The notes under the pieces are model-generated. The model was not told the origin of the DNA. It was given only the letters and a program-made list of their open reading frames with translations, and made no database searches. The position numbers and the translations under genes are program-made. Shown here one piece after another: positions 17,214 through 26,889 of a stretch of DNA of 44,886 bases. The first letter of the stretch is position 1. Each line of letters opens with the position of its first letter. Where the stretch lies: positions 1-44,886 of the forward strand of contig CANHHG010000011.1 of the NCBI GenBank assembly GCA_947460615.1, in the 5' to 3' direction. This DNA comes from Bacteroidota bacterium. Its GTDB lineage: Bacteria > Bacteroidota > Bacteroidia > Flavobacteriales > Flavobacteriaceae.

Positions 17214-18500
17214 ATGTTATATAAAAGAAGTAGCGAACTATTTTGTGAAGCGGAAAAAGTAATACCTGGAGGTGTGAATTCACCAGTTAGAGCATTTAAA
17301 GCTGTTGGAGGCACACCAATTTTTGCAAAAAGTGCGAAAGGGGCTTATGTATTTGATGAGGATGGAAACCGATATATTGATTACATTAATTCATGGGGGC
17401 CAATGGTTTTAGGCCATGCCTATCCACCCGTTGTTAATGCTGTAATCGAAAAAGCAAAACTTGGGACTTCATTTGGAATGCCAACAGAAATGGAAACTCA
17501 AATTGCCTCTTTGGCTATTAAGATGGTTCCAGGAATTGATAAAATCCGTTTTGTAAATTCAGGGACTGAAGCTTGTATGAGCGCCATTCGATTGGCTCGT
17601 GGATATACCAAAAAAGATAAGATAATTAAATTTGCAGGATGCTATCATGGACATTCCGATTCGTTTTTAATTCAAGCGGGAAGCGGAGCCGTTACCTTCG
17701 GTTCACCAAATAGTCCTGGAGTTACAAAAGGCACCGCAAAAGATACTTTATTAGCAAAGTATAATGATTTAGAAAGTGTGAATACACTTGTAAATGCTAA
17801 TTTTGGAGAAATTGCAGCAATAATTATTGAGCCTGTAGCAGGGAATATGGGTTGTATCCCTCCAAAAGAAGGGTTTTTAGAAGAATTAAGACAAATTTGC
17901 GACAAGAACGGTATCTTGTTGATTTTTGACGAAGTAATGACTGGTTTTCGACTTGCAAGAGGAGGCGCTCAGGAATTGTTGAAGGTGCAATCAGATATTG
18001 TGACCTTTGGAAAGGTAATAGGAGGAGGGTTGCCGGTTGGTGCCTTTGCTGCAAGAGCAGAAATAATGGATTATTTAGCTCCTTTAGGCCCTGTTTATCA
18101 AGCAGGTACTTTGTCAGGAAATCCTTTGGCAATGGCCGCTGGTTTAGCAATGTTAAATGCATTAGAGGAAGATACATCGGTATTTCAAAGACTTGCGGAG
18201 AAAACCTTATACTTAGAAAATGGAATACGAAAGGTACTTACTTCAAATGAGATTTCCTATACTATCAACCGACTTGGGTCTATGATTTCAGTACATTTTG
18301 ATTCCAACCCTGTCTATGATTTTCAAACCGCCTCAAAAGGGGATAACGAAACTTTCAAGAAGTTCTTTCACGGCTTATTAGAACAAGGAGTTTATATTGC
18401 TCCTTCTGCTTATGAAACCTGGTTTATTTCTGACGCGTTAACCTATGAAGATTTAGATTTTACAATTGATGCCATTGAAAAAGTTGCGAAAACATTATAA
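17214..18500 (+). CDS. hemL: Glutamate-1-semialdehyde 2,1-aminomutase
   Basis: A 428-residue class III PLP aminotransferase that converts glutamate-1-semialdehyde to 5-aminolevulinate in the C5 route to tetrapyrroles. The opening [21 protein letters not shown] is diagnostic for HemL, and the PLP Lys is K267 in [31 protein letters not shown] is also typical. Length is normal. It follows the glucosaminidase gene after 16 bases and is closed by a hairpin terminator. No regulatory site specific to heme was seen. Confidence 0.97.
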   Translation: MLYKRSSELFCEAEKVIPGGVNSPVRAFKAVGGTPIFAKSAKGAYVFDEDGNRYIDYINSWGPMVLGHAYPPVVNAVIEKAKLGTSFGMPTEMETQIASLAIKMVPGIDKIRFVNSGTEACMSAIRLARGYTKKDKIIKFAGCYHGHSDSFLIQAGSGAVTFGSPNSPGVTKGTAKDTLLAKYNDLESVNTLVNANFGEIAAIIIEPVAGNMGCIPPKEGFLEELRQICDKNGILLIFDEVMTGFRLARGGAQELLKVQSDIVTFGKVIGGGLPVGAFAARAEIMDYLAPLGPVYQAGTLSGNPLAMAAGLAMLNALEEDTSVFQRLAEKTLYLENGIRKVLTSNEISYTINRLGSMISVHFDSNPVYDFQTASKGDNETFKKFFHGLLEQGVYIAPSAYETWFISDALTYEDLDFTIDAIEKVAKTL

Positions 18501-18501
18501 T

Positions 18502-18534
18502 AAAAAAGGGCTTTCAATTTGAAAGCCCTTTTTT
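18502..18534. terminator. Bidirectional terminator after hemL
   Basis: AAAAAAGGGCTTTCAA and TTGAAAGCCCTTTTTT form a perfect long stem with T-runs on both strands. It is shared with the convergent small secreted protein gene ending at 18553. Confidence 0.9.
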
Positions 18535-18552
18535 ATTAAATATTTTATACTT

Positions 18553-18933
18553 TTATTTTTCAAAAGCATCAGTGCTCAACAATTGATTGTAAAGAGCAGT
18601 ATTTGCTTTTAATTTTTCAAGTCTTTCAGAGTCGATTGAAGCTTCGATTTTCAATCCTACAATTCTTGACATTTCTTTCTTACTTTCATTGGTTTCAGTA
18701 GAACTTTGCATTACTTGGTGTTTCATTTCAAATAAGTTACAAAATGCAATAGTTAAATTTTCGTCAAGTCCTAAAAACTTAGAAATGGCTACTCCATCTT
18801 TTTTACCAGCTTCTTCAGGAGTAAGTTTTACAACCTCTTTAGTTTCAGTGGTTGTAGTTTTTTTCTTGTTCTGAGCATTTGCAGTTATTCCAAAAGCTAG
18901 CATTAAAAAACATGCAATTATTATTTTTTTCAT
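18553..18933 (-). CDS. Small secreted helical protein, function unknown
   Basis: A 126-residue protein with a signal peptide (MKKIIIACFLMLAFGITANAQ, cleavage near 20-21), then a Lys/Thr-rich linker (NKKKTTTTETKEV) and a helical region with a LGLDENLTIAFCNLFEMKHQVM core. No known family is obvious. Size, signal peptide and helical style resemble the protein at 7988-8383. It has its own promoter box (18956-18963) and shares a terminator with hemL, so it is probably a single-gene unit. Periplasmic location is inferred from the signal peptide. Confidence 0.8.
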   Translation of the reverse strand: MKKIIIACFLMLAFGITANAQNKKKTTTTETKEVVKLTPEEAGKKDGVAISKFLGLDENLTIAFCNLFEMKHQVMQSSTETNESKKEMSRIVGLKIEASIDSERLEKLKANTALYNQLLSTDAFEK

Positions 18934-18955
18934 GACAATTGATTTAAATTTAGTT

Positions 18956-18963
18956 CAAATCTA
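18956..18963 (-). promoter_or_regulatory. -7 promoter box for the small secreted protein gene
   Basis: The minus strand reads TAGATTTG, an exact TAnnTTTG match, 22 bases before the ATG at 18933. Confidence 0.6.
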
Positions 18964-19119
18964 AATTATTTTTCTTAAAGAAAAAAATTATTGAATATTT
19001 ATCTTGTGTTTTTTTCTGTTTTTTTGCATTACTTCCTTCCATTTAAATTGTGATTTGTATTGCGGTACTAAATATAAAGTAAACTCGAAAGGAATAGAAA
19101 TATTTAAATTGTATTCAAT

Positions 19120-19149
19120 AAAAAGGGAACTCAACGAGTTCCCTTTTTA
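19120..19149. terminator. Terminator after the subtilase gene
   Basis: AAAAAGGGAACTC and GAGTTCCCTTTTT pair perfectly around a 3-base loop. On the minus strand it directly follows the subtilase stop at 19151 and ends in a T-run; the A-run on the other side makes it symmetric. Confidence 0.88.
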
Positions 19150-19150
19150 T

Positions 19151-22093
19151 TTACTTATTTAAAATAACTTTCTTGACCGTTTTATTGTTTTCGTTTTCTA
19201 TTGAAAGCAGGTATACTCCGCTTTGTAAGTTTTCAATATTCATTATTTCAAGAGTAGTATTAGTTATTGTTTCCATTACAAATCTACCTTGTACATCATA
19301 AAGTTTTAATTTTGAAGTCCCAACCGCATTAGGAATTTCAATATTCAATAGGTCTTTTGTTGGGTTTGGATAAACGGAAGTATTTGTCAAACTATTGGAT
19401 TCTAAACCTAACGAATTAGTTATATAACAAATATCAATACTAAAAGAATTTATAGTACCTCCGTCACCATTATGTGGGTCTTTAACTTTAAGCGTCCATA
19501 CCCCATCAGCAACAAAATTATTAAATGCACTTAAGGGTTCAAAGGGTTTTATAATTCCTGAAACTGATGGTATTCCAGAGCATTGAGGAGCTACCCCATT
19601 GTCATCTAAAGTACAATTAATATTATCATTATCTCCACAAGCTTCGTTAAATAAAATAACTTCAGGACTACCTATAGAAGCTGGACCAACTAGTGAAATA
19701 GTCATGTCTTGAATATAGGTGTGGGTTAAATTTAGGTTTACTTTCATGCTGCCAATTGTGTGACCTCCAGTAACAGTAACTGGGACACTTGCATTTGAAT
19801 TTGCTACAGAACCAATAGTGGCATTGGTAAAATTCGTAGCATTAAAAACTGCAGTTCCACAAATAAGTATTCCAGTTTTAAAATTGTAAACCGTTGCATT
19901 ACTAGGCAATCCTACTCCGCATTGATTTATAGGAATTACTCTCCAATAGAAGACAGTATCCTGAGACAATCCGTTGGCTGTAAATCTATTAGTAGTCACT
20001 GAAGCGTTGAATAATGTTCTACTAAAATCAGGTACAGTTGATAATTGAACATTATAAGATTGAGCATTAAATTGACTGTTCCAAATTAAATTCACAGTGG
20101 TTGAAAGTCCCGTTTGCAAATTGGCCGGAGTGCTTAAACTTACAGGTACAAAAGTTGAATTGAATATTTTTAAATTTTTATATCTGGTTTCTGTCTCTGT
20201 TCCATTATTTCCAATAATTCCTATATTGTATTCCCCAGGAATTACATTTGAAAGTCCTGTAATAGTCATTGTAATCGTTCCGTTAGCGCTTAGAGAAGAA
20301 GTATTGAAGGTCGCAGTTGCTCCTACAGGCAATCCAGAGGGTGTAAATGTAGTTGTTCCAGTTCCAATTTGTTTATAATTGTAGGTAAAAACTGCATTTT
20401 GATTTGAACATACAGTTAAATCAAATGAAGTAGGTACAATTGAAAAAGAAGAGGTTAGGCCAGTAATAACCAACGCGTAGTTTTGCTTACCGGTTTGTAA
20501 TAACCCTTTGTGAGTTACAGTGACTGTATAATTACTATTGGTTGGACTTTCAATTTTAACTTGTTCAACATTGTCAACTGCATTGTCTCCTGTTTGAATT
20601 GATTCTGCTACGGTATTTGTATTGAGTTTCCATGGAAAATAAGTAACTGCGTTTTTCGTAATTCTAATATCTAAATCATTAACTAAAGCCTTTGATGAAT
20701 CATTGACTGGAAGATTTCCAACATTTGCAACTCCCGGAACATCTGTCCAGGATATCGACGCAATTAATGGTTCGGTACCACTTGCTTTCACCTCAAATGA
20801 ATAAGATTGCTCCTGATTTAAATTTTCTTCTGAAACCCATGAATTCAATCCGTTTCCACTTATAGTTTCTGCTGCTTTTTTTGCATTTAATAATCCCCAT
20901 CCAAAAATTGGGTCTGGCCCTGTACTTCCAGCATCATCAGCTGTATGACAAGCAATTCCCTTTAAAGTAGCCGCTTTCATGAAACTGTTTGTTACGTTTT
21001 TATAATGTTGTTGTAAAAGTAAAAGGGTTCCAGCTACATTTGGTGAAGCCATAGAGGTTCCAGACATTGTGGTAGTAGAAGTATCACTAGTACTATTGGT
21101 AGAAGTTACGGAGGTGCCATTACCAGTAATATCTGGTTTTATTCTGAAATCATCGGCTGGACCTTGACTACTAGAAGAATTTATGTCCACACTCAATAGT
21201 GTTCCATTAAGAGCAACTACGGCATCTTGGGCATTTGCAACAACCAAATTATTTTTTGACACTTTATTTCCGGTTAATTTGTCATAACCTAAAGCAAGTG
21301 GGTCGGTATTAGCATTGCTTTGTCCTTCATTTCCAGCTGATAAAACAGCTAAATAGTAAGGGGATGCATAGGCAATTTCATCCCATTCTCTTGCGTCTTG
21401 AGTATATGCACCAATGTACCAAGCGGGTAAAGCGGTACCTGTTGCACCGGTTATTGGAACTCCATAAGAATGGTTAGAAATTAGCATTCCTAATTGCACT
21501 TCTGCTAGTGCTTCAGAATTATCATCTGTCCATTGGAATGTTCTAGCTTCGGCCATATAGGCCATCCCTTTGGTAGTTGCAGCGGCATTTGATGCCATAA
21601 CAGTTCCCGTTACATGTGTTGCGTGTGAAGCATAGGTTGTACTTGATGGTTCATCCACAACTGTAACACGCCCAGAAAATAAATTATGGCTACTTCTAAC
21701 AGTTCCACCATCCCAAACTCTGGCGACCATACCTTGCCCATTGAGGTCAAGCCCCAAAGATCCTCCGGTATTTAAATGATTTGCTCTAGTAGATTTAGCC
21801 GCATTAGCATTGTTATTGGTGTAATAAATTGGGAAGCCATCAGGTGTCAATTTCATCAATTCACTAATTGAACCCTCTTTACCAATAACCCGAATAGGCC
21901 AATTATTAATAATTGCTGCAGCTTCAGCTTTTTGTTTTTCTAAGGTTGTTTTTTTCTTAAAATCAAACTGTAATTCTTTGATTTTTGACAAATCGTAGCT
22001 TCCAACAATTTTATTTATATCTTCTTTAGATTGTGAATAAATGAAATTTATACTTATCAAAAAAAGAACCGAAATAAAGTAAGTTTTTTTCAT
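19151..22093 (-). CDS. T9SS-exported subtilisin-like serine protease (S8 family)
   Basis: A 980-residue secreted protease. Signal peptide at 1-20; S8 catalytic domain about 110-420 with the triad D128 (RVWDGG), H157 (SHATHVTG) and S346 (GTSMASPNVAG), plus the oxyanion Asn N254 (SAGNEG). Next come beta-sandwich regions, a fibronectin type III-like stretch (about 650-740), and a P/Homo B-like domain (about 760-895, GVWTLKVKDPHNGDGG). The C-terminal ~80 residues form a type A T9SS sorting domain (VYPNPTKDLLNIE... SGVYLLSIE... KKVILNK). It should cross the outer membrane by the type IX system and be released or anchored at the surface. Single-gene unit with its own terminator. Confidence 0.95.
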   Translation of the reverse strand: MKKTYFISVLFLISINFIYSQSKEDINKIVGSYDLSKIKELQFDFKKKTTLEKQKAEAAAIINNWPIRVIGKEGSISELMKLTPDGFPIYYTNNNANAAKSTRANHLNTGGSLGLDLNGQGMVARVWDGGTVRSSHNLFSGRVTVVDEPSSTTYASHATHVTGTVMASNAAATTKGMAYMAEARTFQWTDDNSEALAEVQLGMLISNHSYGVPITGATGTALPAWYIGAYTQDAREWDEIAYASPYYLAVLSAGNEGQSNANTDPLALGYDKLTGNKVSKNNLVVANAQDAVVALNGTLLSVDINSSSSQGPADDFRIKPDITGNGTSVTSTNSTSDTSTTTMSGTSMASPNVAGTLLLLQQHYKNVTNSFMKAATLKGIACHTADDAGSTGPDPIFGWGLLNAKKAAETISGNGLNSWVSEENLNQEQSYSFEVKASGTEPLIASISWTDVPGVANVGNLPVNDSSKALVNDLDIRITKNAVTYFPWKLNTNTVAESIQTGDNAVDNVEQVKIESPTNSNYTVTVTHKGLLQTGKQNYALVITGLTSSFSIVPTSFDLTVCSNQNAVFTYNYKQIGTGTTTFTPSGLPVGATATFNTSSLSANGTITMTITGLSNVIPGEYNIGIIGNNGTETETRYKNLKIFNSTFVPVSLSTPANLQTGLSTTVNLIWNSQFNAQSYNVQLSTVPDFSRTLFNASVTTNRFTANGLSQDTVFYWRVIPINQCGVGLPSNATVYNFKTGILICGTAVFNATNFTNATIGSVANSNASVPVTVTGGHTIGSMKVNLNLTHTYIQDMTISLVGPASIGSPEVILFNEACGDNDNINCTLDDNGVAPQCSGIPSVSGIIKPFEPLSAFNNFVADGVWTLKVKDPHNGDGGTINSFSIDICYITNSLGLESNSLTNTSVYPNPTKDLLNIEIPNAVGTSKLKLYDVQGRFVMETITNTTLEIMNIENLQSGVYLLSIENENNKTVKKVILNK

Positions 22094-22268
22094 ATTAATG
22101 AAATATTATAGAATGATAATTAGATATTCTTTATTAAAACAATTAATAGAATAATTATTTTAATGCAATGATACATTATTTTTTTATAAATGAAAAGCGA
22201 CTTATAGAAAGATAATCGACTTTATAAATTAATTTAACACTTCACTTAAAAAGGAGAAAAATTAACTT

Positions 22269-23522
22269 TTACTTACCTTCGAATCTCGATTTTAATTCGG
22301 CTGCCATTTTTTCGTGGTTATCAACGAATTGTTTGTCATCATAACTCAATCGTAACGATTTGAATTCGGTTAAATACTTATTTGCTTTTTCAAATTCATT
22401 GGTAATGATACATGCAAAAATAATATTTCTCAACATTGCAGTTCCCACTTTATCGTCAATTCTAGCTTTACTATCGTCATAATTAACTTCTGTCATTACT
22501 TTTTCCCAGATAGCAATTGCATTAGCAAGGTCTTTCACCGCGTCCTCCTGATGTTCAGTGTAATTTTTATATCCCGAAACAGCAAAATCTCTTGCTTTTT
22601 CAATATCATCATATTCCCCTTTTCTATTTTTTACAGAATAAACATTGGCGTATCTCGTAACAGTAACATAACCATATTGGTCATTCAAATATTTATTAAT
22701 ATTTGACATTATCGATTCTATTTCTTGTCTTTCAATATACAATCGAGTTGGTTTAGAGCTTGTTGCTTTAGATTGAAATTCACTTGTTCCTTGAAAAATG
22801 CCCGAAGAAATACTTTTCCCGTCAATGCTTATTTGTAGCATGGTAGGATGTCTGTATTTAGTTACAAATTGCGTTTGCTTTGTGTAAAATTTCTCCTTGG
22901 TTTGAGGATTGTAATTTTCAACATTTATAAGTGAAGCAACTGGATCTAAATATTCAAAACCTTTGAAATCAATTTTAATTTGAAGCCCATCATTTCCATC
23001 TCCAAATCCACTAAGTTTAATGTAATTTTTCGCTAATGTTTCCGGATTGTAAATTATTATATCACTTACATTTATTGATTCTAATCTTGGAACTGGTGGA
23101 TCATAATAAACAGGTTTTGGAGGATATTGTAAAACTGGTTTTTTATCAATTAAAGCCAATCTTTCCAGAGTGGACATTTTGTTGAATTGCTCTGACTCTA
23201 ACTTATAGCGTTCTTTAGCTTCTTCAACTTTAATATTGTGATTGGCCATTTCAACTTCATTGAACTTTTTCTTGGCTTCAGCAATTACATTTGGATAATT
23301 TTTAAGATCTTCTTGATACTTGTCTTCCGCAATTTTTCTGAAGGTACTATCGTCCTTTAAATAAGGTGTTGTAACTGTAACAGCATAATTTTTTATGTTT
23401 GCTGGCAGCGTTTTTTTAGGAAACAAAGTTTGATTAAACGTAACTCCGTTAGTTTGAATATTCTGAGCATTAATTATGCTTAAAGCAAATAATAATGCGA
23501 TTACTAGGATGTTTTTTTTCAT
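22269..23522 (-). CDS. Secreted protein of unknown function (lysS operon, third gene)
   Basis: A 417-residue protein with a signal peptide (MKKNILVIALLFALSIINAQ). The mature part begins with a charged helical region (about 60-125), followed by a Pro-rich stretch (KPVLQYPPKPVYYDPPVP), beta-rich sequence, and a C-terminal helical part (about 315-417) with TPR-like spacing (KNYTEHQEDAVKDLANAIAIWEK, NEFEKANKYLTEFKSL). I do not recognise a family. It lies 3 bases after the 503-residue gene on the same strand, so they are probably cotranscribed and perhaps work together. Periplasmic or outer-membrane location is inferred. Confidence 0.85.
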   Translation of the reverse strand: MKKNILVIALLFALSIINAQNIQTNGVTFNQTLFPKKTLPANIKNYAVTVTTPYLKDDSTFRKIAEDKYQEDLKNYPNVIAEAKKKFNEVEMANHNIKVEEAKERYKLESEQFNKMSTLERLALIDKKPVLQYPPKPVYYDPPVPRLESINVSDIIIYNPETLAKNYIKLSGFGDGNDGLQIKIDFKGFEYLDPVASLINVENYNPQTKEKFYTKQTQFVTKYRHPTMLQISIDGKSISSGIFQGTSEFQSKATSSKPTRLYIERQEIESIMSNINKYLNDQYGYVTVTRYANVYSVKNRKGEYDDIEKARDFAVSGYKNYTEHQEDAVKDLANAIAIWEKVMTEVNYDDSKARIDDKVGTAMLRNIIFACIITNEFEKANKYLTEFKSLRLSYDDKQFVDNHEKMAAELKSRFEGK

Positions 23523-23525
23523 AAA

Positions 23526-25037
23526 TTAAAATGTTAAATAACCAAATTTCTCATTACCACCTGATTTTGCTCTTACAATGTATTTTCCATCTTTAATTTT
23601 TACTAAAAAAGTAGTATCTAAATCGAAGTTTTCTTCAAAACCGTAATTGTATTTGTATTTTAATTCCAAACCAGTTTCCGGAATAAGGGTGTTTGAAATC
23701 AGATTACCATTTGCGTCATAAGTATCAAAGGCCGTAAAGCGATCGTCCATTACAAAACGATCAATTTTTGTTTTTTGAGTATCATTATACAAAATAATAA
23801 CCTGGTTGTTATTCAGAATTGGCAAATAGGATAGAAAAGTACCGTTATCGTTGGTGGTATCTGGCTCCTCATGCTTTATTTCTTTTTTCCATTCTAATTT
23901 TCCTGTTTCATTATCTAATTTTCCAAAAACTAAACCAGTATTAGAATAGAAATTGTCTTTCTCAAAGTTGAAAGCACCTGCTCCAGGAACTGGTGGTTTG
24001 TTTTTTTGCAGCACAAACATTTTATCGGCAAAAAGCCAAGTTTTGATTCCATCCAATGTGAAGTCCTTCAAATTTAAACCTGGGATTTCTCCGGTTTCAT
24101 TGGCTTCAATGTATTTTTTCTCCCCTTTTCCGTTAAAACGAGCGGCATAAATTCCTGCTGCTGGAAGACCACCACCATACATTTGTACCCCTTTTGAACC
24201 AATTCGGGTATACAATCCATGAATATAAAAATCATCTCCATCAAAGTGACCTTTAAATTGGTAAATTTGAAAGTCATTGTCAAACTTTAAACTTGTTTCT
24301 TGCATTGTAGCCCCATTTCCATCCCAATAAAAAACGGTTTTGAAAGGTTTCATTTTTTGCAATTCAATTTCTTTTACCACAAAAACAGTCCCCTGGTTAG
24401 AAACAAATAGTTTAGGTTCAGACTGCGTTCTATTTAAATATTGTGATTCAAATGAAATTTCTCTAATTACCTTAAAGTCCTTGTCGATCAGAGTTACATT
24501 AACTTTTTCATTTGTTTTTTTATCGAAATTATACTGTTTATATACGGCATAAAACATTTTGTTTGGCGATTGAGAAATGAAATAATTAGAATTTCTGGTT
24601 GGCATTGAAGTAATCAAAGCTGGTTTTGACTTCTCATTTGTTTCTAAATTCACTCGTTGCCAATACAATTCACGTTCTTTGGTTTTAGTATTAAAATCAT
24701 CTAAAAAAATGATATTTGAAATTCCATTTTCTGTAAACATTTCTAAATGAGTTTGTGTTGCCAATCCCATTACAGGTTGCTCAATACTCAAATCATTCGT
24801 TTTTTCCTTGTTTAAATTGGTCAAAGAATAAATATTGGATTTCACAATTCTATTAAAAACTTTATCGTTGTAAATAGAGTTCGTTTGGTAAAATTTAGCC
24901 TCAACAGTGTTGTTGATTTTTGCATCAGTTTCTTTTAATGATGGAGATGCTGCTCCCCAAGTAAATGTTTGAGCATTGGCTTTATAAATCGTTAGGCAAA
25001 AGAATGCCGTTAAGATAATTTTTGTAGATAATTTCAT
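23526..25037 (-). CDS. Secreted protein of unknown function (lysS operon, second gene)
   Basis: A 503-residue protein with a signal peptide (MKLSTKIILTAFFCLTIYKANAQ). The mature part is dominated by alternating beta strands with repeated motifs such as KTKERELYWQRVNLETNEK, SPNKMFYAVYKQY and FVVKEIELQKMKPFKTVFYWDG, which suggests a beta-propeller-like or other repeat beta fold. I cannot assign a family. Its start lies 6 bases after the lysS stop and its stop 3 bases before the next gene, so it is the middle gene of a tight three-gene unit. Function unknown. Confidence 0.85.
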   Translation of the reverse strand: MKLSTKIILTAFFCLTIYKANAQTFTWGAASPSLKETDAKINNTVEAKFYQTNSIYNDKVFNRIVKSNIYSLTNLNKEKTNDLSIEQPVMGLATQTHLEMFTENGISNIIFLDDFNTKTKERELYWQRVNLETNEKSKPALITSMPTRNSNYFISQSPNKMFYAVYKQYNFDKKTNEKVNVTLIDKDFKVIREISFESQYLNRTQSEPKLFVSNQGTVFVVKEIELQKMKPFKTVFYWDGNGATMQETSLKFDNDFQIYQFKGHFDGDDFYIHGLYTRIGSKGVQMYGGGLPAAGIYAARFNGKGEKKYIEANETGEIPGLNLKDFTLDGIKTWLFADKMFVLQKNKPPVPGAGAFNFEKDNFYSNTGLVFGKLDNETGKLEWKKEIKHEEPDTTNDNGTFLSYLPILNNNQVIILYNDTQKTKIDRFVMDDRFTAFDTYDANGNLISNTLIPETGLELKYKYNYGFEENFDLDTTFLVKIKDGKYIVRAKSGGNEKFGYLTF

Positions 25038-25043
25038 GGTTTT

Positions 25044-26753
25044 TTAGTTTGTTAATTCTACTATTTTAATCTCTCCAACTAAGGAAACTTTTATTAATGC
25101 ATGTTTTGAGAGGCCTTTCATTGCAGCATCCCATTTTTTTCCACTTAAATCCGATTTTACTTTCAAAACCCCTAAATCCATTTTGTTGTCATTGGATTTT
25201 AAGAAGTCAATAATTAACTTTTCTTCCTCTAATAACTCAATTTGAACTTGTTTTTTCTCGGGACGCATTTGAGGGAAAAACAATACTTCTTGAATAGAAG
25301 AGTTGTTAGTCAAAAACATCATCAATCGATCCATGCCAATTCCTAATCCAGAGGTTGGCGGCATACCATATTCTAGGGCGCGAAGGAAATCTTCGTCGAT
25401 AAATTCGGTAGCTTCATCGTCTCCTTTTTCTGCTAACTTTAATTGGTGTTCGAAACGCTCTCTTTGGTCAATTGGGTCATTTAATTCAGAATAAGCGTTG
25501 GCTACTTCTTTACCACAAACCATCAATTCAAAACGCTCTGTCAACTCTGGATTGTCACGGTGTGCTTTACAAAGAGGGGACATTTCTTTAGGATAATCTG
25601 TGATAAAGGTAGGTTGAATATAATTTCCTTCACATTTTGCTCCAAAAATTTCATCAATTAATTTCCCTTTACCCATAGTGGAGTCTACATCAATCCCCAT
25701 TCCTCTCGCGGCTTCAAATAATTCTGACTCTGATTTACCTGAAATATCAAAACCTGTAAAATGCTTAATCGAATCAGTCATGGTCACTCTTGCGTAGGGC
25801 GCTTTAAAGCTCACATTATGTACTCCAAAAGTTACATCTGAAGTTCCATTTACTTTGATTGCACAGTGTTCCAATAAATTTTCGGTGAATTTCATCATCC
25901 AATTGTAGTCTTTGTAGGCTACATATATTTCCATGGCGGTAAATTCTGGGTTGTGAGTTCGATCCATACCTTCATTTCTGAAGTTTTTTGAAAACTCATA
26001 AACCCCTTCAAAACCTCCAACGATTAATCTTTTTAAATACAATTCATTAGCAATTCTCATGTACAATGGAATATCTAAAGAATTGTGGTGTGTAATAAAT
26101 GGTCGAGCTGCAGCTCCCCCTGGGATTGGTTGCAATACTGGAGTTTCTACTTCTAAATAACCTTGGTCATTAAAAAACGAACGCATCGCATTGAACAATT
26201 TTGTTCTTTTTACAAATGTTTCTTTCACATGGTCATTAACCGTTAAATCAACATACCTGCGGCGGTATCTTTGTTCAGGATCGGCAAAAGCATCATGGGT
26301 TTTTCCGTCTGCATCTGTTTTTACGATAGGAAGTGGTTTCAAAGCTTTAGACAAGACAGTTAAACCATAAACATGAATAGAAATTTCGCCTACCTGGGTC
26401 TTGAATACAGTTCCTTTTATTCCAATAAAATCGCCAATATCCAATAGTTTTTTGAAAACCACATTGTACATCGTTTTTTCTTCATCATTAGAAATATCAT
26501 CTCTAGAAATGTAGATTTGAATTCGGCCTTCAGAATCCTTAAGTTCAGCAAATGAGGCCTTTCCCATAATTCTTTTTCCCATTAAGCGGCCTGCTAATAC
26601 AACTTCTTTTCCTTCAAATTTTTCAAAATTCGCTAAAATTTCATTTGATAAAGCGGTAGTAACAAATTCGTCTGCAGGGTAGGGGTTAATTCCTAAATTG
26701 CGTAATTCTTGAAGCGCCTCTCTACGAAGTATTTCTTGTTCTGATAATGCCAT
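25044..26753 (-). CDS. lysS: Lysine--tRNA ligase, class II
   Basis: A 569-residue synthetase that charges tRNA-Lys. The N-terminal OB-fold anticodon-binding domain (about 55-150, VVLAGRLMGKRIMGKASFAEL) is followed by the class II core with motif 2 FRNEGMDRTHNPEFT and motif 3 GLGIGMDRLMMFL. E. coli LysS ends soon after the FP.MRP motif; here that motif ends near residue 501 and about 68 residues follow, with a winged-helix-like pattern. This tail may be usual in the phylum. Its promoter box is at 26775-26782, and it is the first gene of a three-gene unit with two secreted proteins. Confidence 0.96.
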   Translation of the reverse strand: MALSEQEILRREALQELRNLGINPYPADEFVTTALSNEILANFEKFEGKEVVLAGRLMGKRIMGKASFAELKDSEGRIQIYISRDDISNDEEKTMYNVVFKKLLDIGDFIGIKGTVFKTQVGEISIHVYGLTVLSKALKPLPIVKTDADGKTHDAFADPEQRYRRRYVDLTVNDHVKETFVKRTKLFNAMRSFFNDQGYLEVETPVLQPIPGGAAARPFITHHNSLDIPLYMRIANELYLKRLIVGGFEGVYEFSKNFRNEGMDRTHNPEFTAMEIYVAYKDYNWMMKFTENLLEHCAIKVNGTSDVTFGVHNVSFKAPYARVTMTDSIKHFTGFDISGKSESELFEAARGMGIDVDSTMGKGKLIDEIFGAKCEGNYIQPTFITDYPKEMSPLCKAHRDNPELTERFELMVCGKEVANAYSELNDPIDQRERFEHQLKLAEKGDDEATEFIDEDFLRALEYGMPPTSGLGIGMDRLMMFLTNNSSIQEVLFFPQMRPEKKQVQIELLEEEKLIIDFLKSNDNKMDLGVLKVKSDLSGKKWDAAMKGLSKHALIKVSLVGEIKIVELTN

Positions 26754-26774
26754 TTTGATCTGATTTTAAGAATG

Positions 26775-26782
26775 CAAAGATA
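26775..26782 (-). promoter_or_regulatory. -7 promoter box for lysS operon
   Basis: The minus strand reads TATCTTTG, an exact TAnnTTTG match, 21 bases before the lysS ATG at 26753. It diverges from the lipB box at 26865-26872. Confidence 0.65.
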
Positions 26783-26864
26783 GTTAAATTTGAAAATGTG
26801 GCAATTTGAAAATTTGAAAATTAATTTGACTTTACGTTTAAAGGTGTTTTAGTATTAAACTTTG

Positions 26865-26872
26865 TAACTTTG
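26865..26872 (+). promoter_or_regulatory. -7 promoter box for lipB
   Basis: TAACTTTG is an exact TAnnTTTG match 17 bases before the lipB ATG at 26890. No clear -33 TTG at the usual distance. Confidence 0.62.
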
Positions 26873-26889
26873 CAACACAAATAAATAAA

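Noticed and set aside
18934-19119. AT-rich gap upstream of the small secreted gene examined for an sRNA
   Set aside because: Beyond the promoter box at 18956-18963 I see no hairpin with T-run that is not explained by the subtilase terminator at 19120-19149.
22094-22268. Gap between the subtilase gene and the 417-residue gene, with near-repeats CGACTTATA and CGACTTTATA
   Set aside because: Only a weak -7-like TATCATTG on the minus strand (22166-22173) and no convincing stem; the repeats are short and AT-rich enough to be chance.
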